Assembly (NCBI GenBank): GCA_903876615.1
Contig: CAIRAS010000329.1
Span: 1 to 9,254 of the forward strand
DNA length: 9,254 bases
From: an uncultured Holophagaceae bacterium
GTDB taxonomy: Bacteria; Acidobacteriota; Holophagae; Holophagales; Holophagaceae
Direction of reading: 5' to 3'
In this document: positions 6,079-9,254 of the stretch, in pieces
How positions within the stretch are numbered: the first letter of the stretch is position 1
Layout of the letters: every line of letters begins with the position of its first letter
Position numbers and translations under genes: made by a program
Notes under the pieces: model-generated
What the model saw: the letters and a program-made list of their open reading frames with translations, nothing else
Told to the model about the DNA's origin: nothing
Database searches by the model: none

Positions 6079-7983
6079 ATGCTGCGTTCCTTCCGCCAAG
6101 TCTTCAAATCCAACCGCACGCCCATGGCGGCGGTCATGATCGTCGTGCTCCTGGGGCTTGTAGCCTACCTGGCGCCTTCGGGCCGGGTGGATACTCCCGA
6201 CACCGTCGTGGCCCGGGTCTTCGGCCGCGAGGTGCTGATGCGGGACATGGCCGAGCACATGCAGGAGCTCTACCAGCGCTACGGGAAGCAGGCCAGCCCC
6301 GAGGCCCTCCGGCCCTTCGTCCAGTCCCAGGCCCTGCGGGATCTCGTCAACCAGAAGCTCATGGAGGAACTGGCCGAGCGGCATCATGTGGTGGTCACCG
6401 ACGAAGAAGTCGGCGCCCGGCTGCGGGCCTTCCTGCGCCAGTACCCCATGCTGCTGGACGCCAGAGGCAACCTGAAGCCCACGGCCGAGCTCAAGCAGAT
6501 CTTCCAGGACACGGGCTTCAACCCCACCGCCCAGGAGCACGCCCTCCGTGGAGAGCTGCTGCGCTCCAAGCTCATCCAGCAGGCCGCCCTCCAGATCCCT
6601 GTGGACGAGGTCTGGCTGGCCCAGGAAAACCGCCTGAAGAACGAGAAGGTCGGCTTCCAGCAGGCCACCCTCGCCGTCCTCCCCGCCACCGTGACCGATC
6701 CCGGCGACACCATCCTGGAAGCCTTCTACAAGGCCGGCGGCGAGCGCTTCCTGCAGCCGCCCCGCCGCGTCATCCAGTTCGTGGCCGTAGACCGCGCCGC
6801 CTTCGGCAAGGACCTCCAGGCCGATGACGCCGCCCTGAAGGCCGCCTACCAGGCCCGCAAGGCCGACTCCACCGAGTTCAAGGCCCGGCACATCCTGTTC
6901 AAGGCCGAGGGCGAGGCCCAGATGGCCGAAGCCACCGCCAAGGCCCAGCTGCTGCGCGCCCGCCTCGCCAAGGGCCAGGACTTCGCCAAGGCCGCCGAGG
7001 AGCTGAGCGAAGATCCCAGCGCCAAGGGCAACGGCGGGGACCTCGGCTGGTTCAACGCAGCCAAGATGGTGAAGCCCTTCACCGATGCCGCCGCCGCTCT
7101 CAAGCCCGGCGAGCTCAGCCAGCCCGTGCGCACCAACTTCGGCATCCACCTCATCAAGCTGGAGGGGCGCCGCGAGAAATCCTTCGAGGACATGAAGGCC
7201 CAGCTGGCCAAGGAGCTCACCGACACGCGCTTCACCAGCCGCGCCCAGGAGCGCCTGGAGCAGATCCGCAAGCGCGCCAACGGCGGCGACCTCGCTGCCG
7301 CAGCCAAGAGCCTCGGGAGTCCCGCCCAGGTCAGCCTGCCCTTCAGCAATGAGCCCACGGCCCAGGTCGAGGGCCTGCCCGAGCTGTCCCAGATCCTGGG
7401 CGAGGTCTTCCGCCTGAAGGTGGGCGAGGTCTCGAAGCCCCTGCCCTTCGCCGACCGCCACCTGCTCTTCCGGGTGCAGGAGCAGCTGCCTGAGGCCGTC
7501 CCGCCCTTCAAGGAGATCCGCGCCAAGGTGCTGAGCGCCTACCGCCTGGAAGAGTCCCGCAAGCAGGCCCTGGCCCGGGCCCAGCAGGCGCTGAAGGCCA
7601 ACGGTCTCCAGGCCGTGGGCCCCGTCACGGACCAAGCCGCCGCGCCCCTGGCCGGTCTGCGCGACCTGGCCACCCACCCCGGCATCCGCAAGGCCCTGCT
7701 GGACACCCCCGTCGGCCAGACGACGCCCCTGCTCTGGGCCCAGGATGGCAAGCTCTGGGCGGCCCGCGTGACCTCCCGCGAGCCGGCGCCCGCCCTCACC
7801 TTCGAAGCCCGCCGCAGCCTCATCCAGGAGATCCAGGGCACGGAAGCCCAGAAGCTGCTCTCCGCCGAGCTGCAGGCCATGGACCAGCAGGGCCGCCTGC
7901 GCCCGGGCCTCAGCAGCCTCTGGGGCCACTTCGGCGGCATCTACATCAACAGCGAAGCCACCCAGGCGCCGATCGAGGAGTAG
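6079..7983 (+). CDS. PpiD/SurA-like peptidyl-prolyl cis-trans isomerase, membrane-anchored
   Basis: This is a periplasmic folding factor of 634 residues, near the size of E. coli PpiD (about 620). A basic N-terminus (MLRSFRQVFKSNR) and a single membrane helix (about 15-32) anchor it with the bulk outside the cytoplasm. A SurA_N-like chaperone region follows (about 42-180). A canonical parvulin domain lies at about 266-363: it begins KARHILFKAEGEAQ, contains GGDLGWFNAAKMVKPF (319-334) and ends NFGIHLIKLEGRREKS. The later segment (about 430-500, GEVSKPLPFADRHLLFRVQE) resembles the C-terminal half of another parvulin-like fold, as in PpiD. GGAG (6069-6072) lies six bases before the ATG. The product probably assists outer-membrane or secreted proteins; clients are unknown. 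The gene ends three bases from the convergent ABC gene. I leave the symbol blank because PpiD and SurA orthology is not settled from sequence alone. Confidence 0.9.
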   Translation: MLRSFRQVFKSNRTPMAAVMIVVLLGLVAYLAPSGRVDTPDTVVARVFGREVLMRDMAEHMQELYQRYGKQASPEALRPFVQSQALRDLVNQKLMEELAERHHVVVTDEEVGARLRAFLRQYPMLLDARGNLKPTAELKQIFQDTGFNPTAQEHALRGELLRSKLIQQAALQIPVDEVWLAQENRLKNEKVGFQQATLAVLPATVTDPGDTILEAFYKAGGERFLQPPRRVIQFVAVDRAAFGKDLQADDAALKAAYQARKADSTEFKARHILFKAEGEAQMAEATAKAQLLRARLAKGQDFAKAAEELSEDPSAKGNGGDLGWFNAAKMVKPFTDAAAALKPGELSQPVRTNFGIHLIKLEGRREKSFEDMKAQLAKELTDTRFTSRAQERLEQIRKRANGGDLAAAAKSLGSPAQVSLPFSNEPTAQVEGLPELSQILGEVFRLKVGEVSKPLPFADRHLLFRVQEQLPEAVPPFKEIRAKVLSAYRLEESRKQALARAQQALKANGLQAVGPVTDQAAAPLAGLRDLATHPGIRKALLDTPVGQTTPLLWAQDGKLWAARVTSREPAPALTFEARRSLIQEIQGTEAQKLLSAELQAMDQQGRLRPGLSSLWGHFGGIYINSEATQAPIEE

Positions 7984-7986
7984 CTC

Positions 7987-9254
<1,268 letters not shown>

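Noticed and set aside
7486..7509. LPEAVPPF in the PpiD-like protein resembles LPEAVPL in the TPR linker, suggesting a shared docking motif
   Set aside because: One protein is periplasmic and the other cytoplasmic, and the PpiD segment is in the expected folded C-terminal region; probably chance from Pro/Ala/Glu-rich composition.
5953..7929. A 658-codon open frame on the minus strand, antisense to almost all of the ppiD-like gene
   Set aside because: It is a shadow of a G+C-rich coding gene: its translation is low-complexity (Gly/Leu/Ala/Gln/Glu-rich) with no recognisable domain, while the plus strand encodes a clear parvulin protein with a ribosome site.

Overview
The window is G+C-rich (about two-thirds by eye) and densely packed with bacterial housekeeping genes on both strands. 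The organism looks like a Gram-negative, diderm bacterium: there is a membrane-anchored PpiD/SurA-type periplasmic foldase. A very long soluble TPR protein has a C-terminal module of a kind I associate with Acidobacteriota, Desulfobacterota and Myxococcota. My best guess is an acidobacterium of the Holophaga/Geothrix type, but this is inference from protein style and base composition, not from a marker gene.

Layout. (1) 1-187, minus: the N-terminus of an APC-family amino acid permease that runs off the left edge. (2) 245-4393, plus: a DUF58 membrane protein, cytidine deaminase (cdd) with a GTG start 18 bp later, and then, after 66 bp, an 896-residue TPR scaffold protein. (3) 4394-4566: a convergent gap filled by an almost symmetrical inverted repeat built of CTTGGTG-type units. 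It probably acts as a two-way terminator and looks like a member of a dispersed repeat family. (4) 4567-6001, minus: def-fmt, the classic formyl-methionine operon, with Fmt formylating initiator tRNA and peptide deformylase removing the formyl group. (5) 6079-7983, plus: a PpiD-like peptidyl-prolyl isomerase, divergent from def. (6) 7987-9254, minus: the C-terminal 204 residues of seryl-tRNA synthetase (serS, entering from the right edge), overlapped at its stop codon by a small ABC ATPase gene. That ATPase gene has no ATG, GTG or TTG at the position where its homology begins.

Functional theme: translation initiation and tRNA charging (fmt, def, serS), nucleoside salvage (cdd), envelope protein folding (ppiD) and uncharacterised scaffolding or transport functions (TPR, DUF58, ABC). 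I found no CRISPR array, prophage, transposase, toxin-antitoxin pair, tRNA or rRNA, and no convincing new multi-gene system. The most useful observations are the probable CTG start codon of the ABC ATPase, coupled to the serS stop as CTGA, and the inverted repeat between the TPR gene and fmt. No gene-free stretch exceeds 300 bases; the longest is the 173-base gap at 4394-4566.
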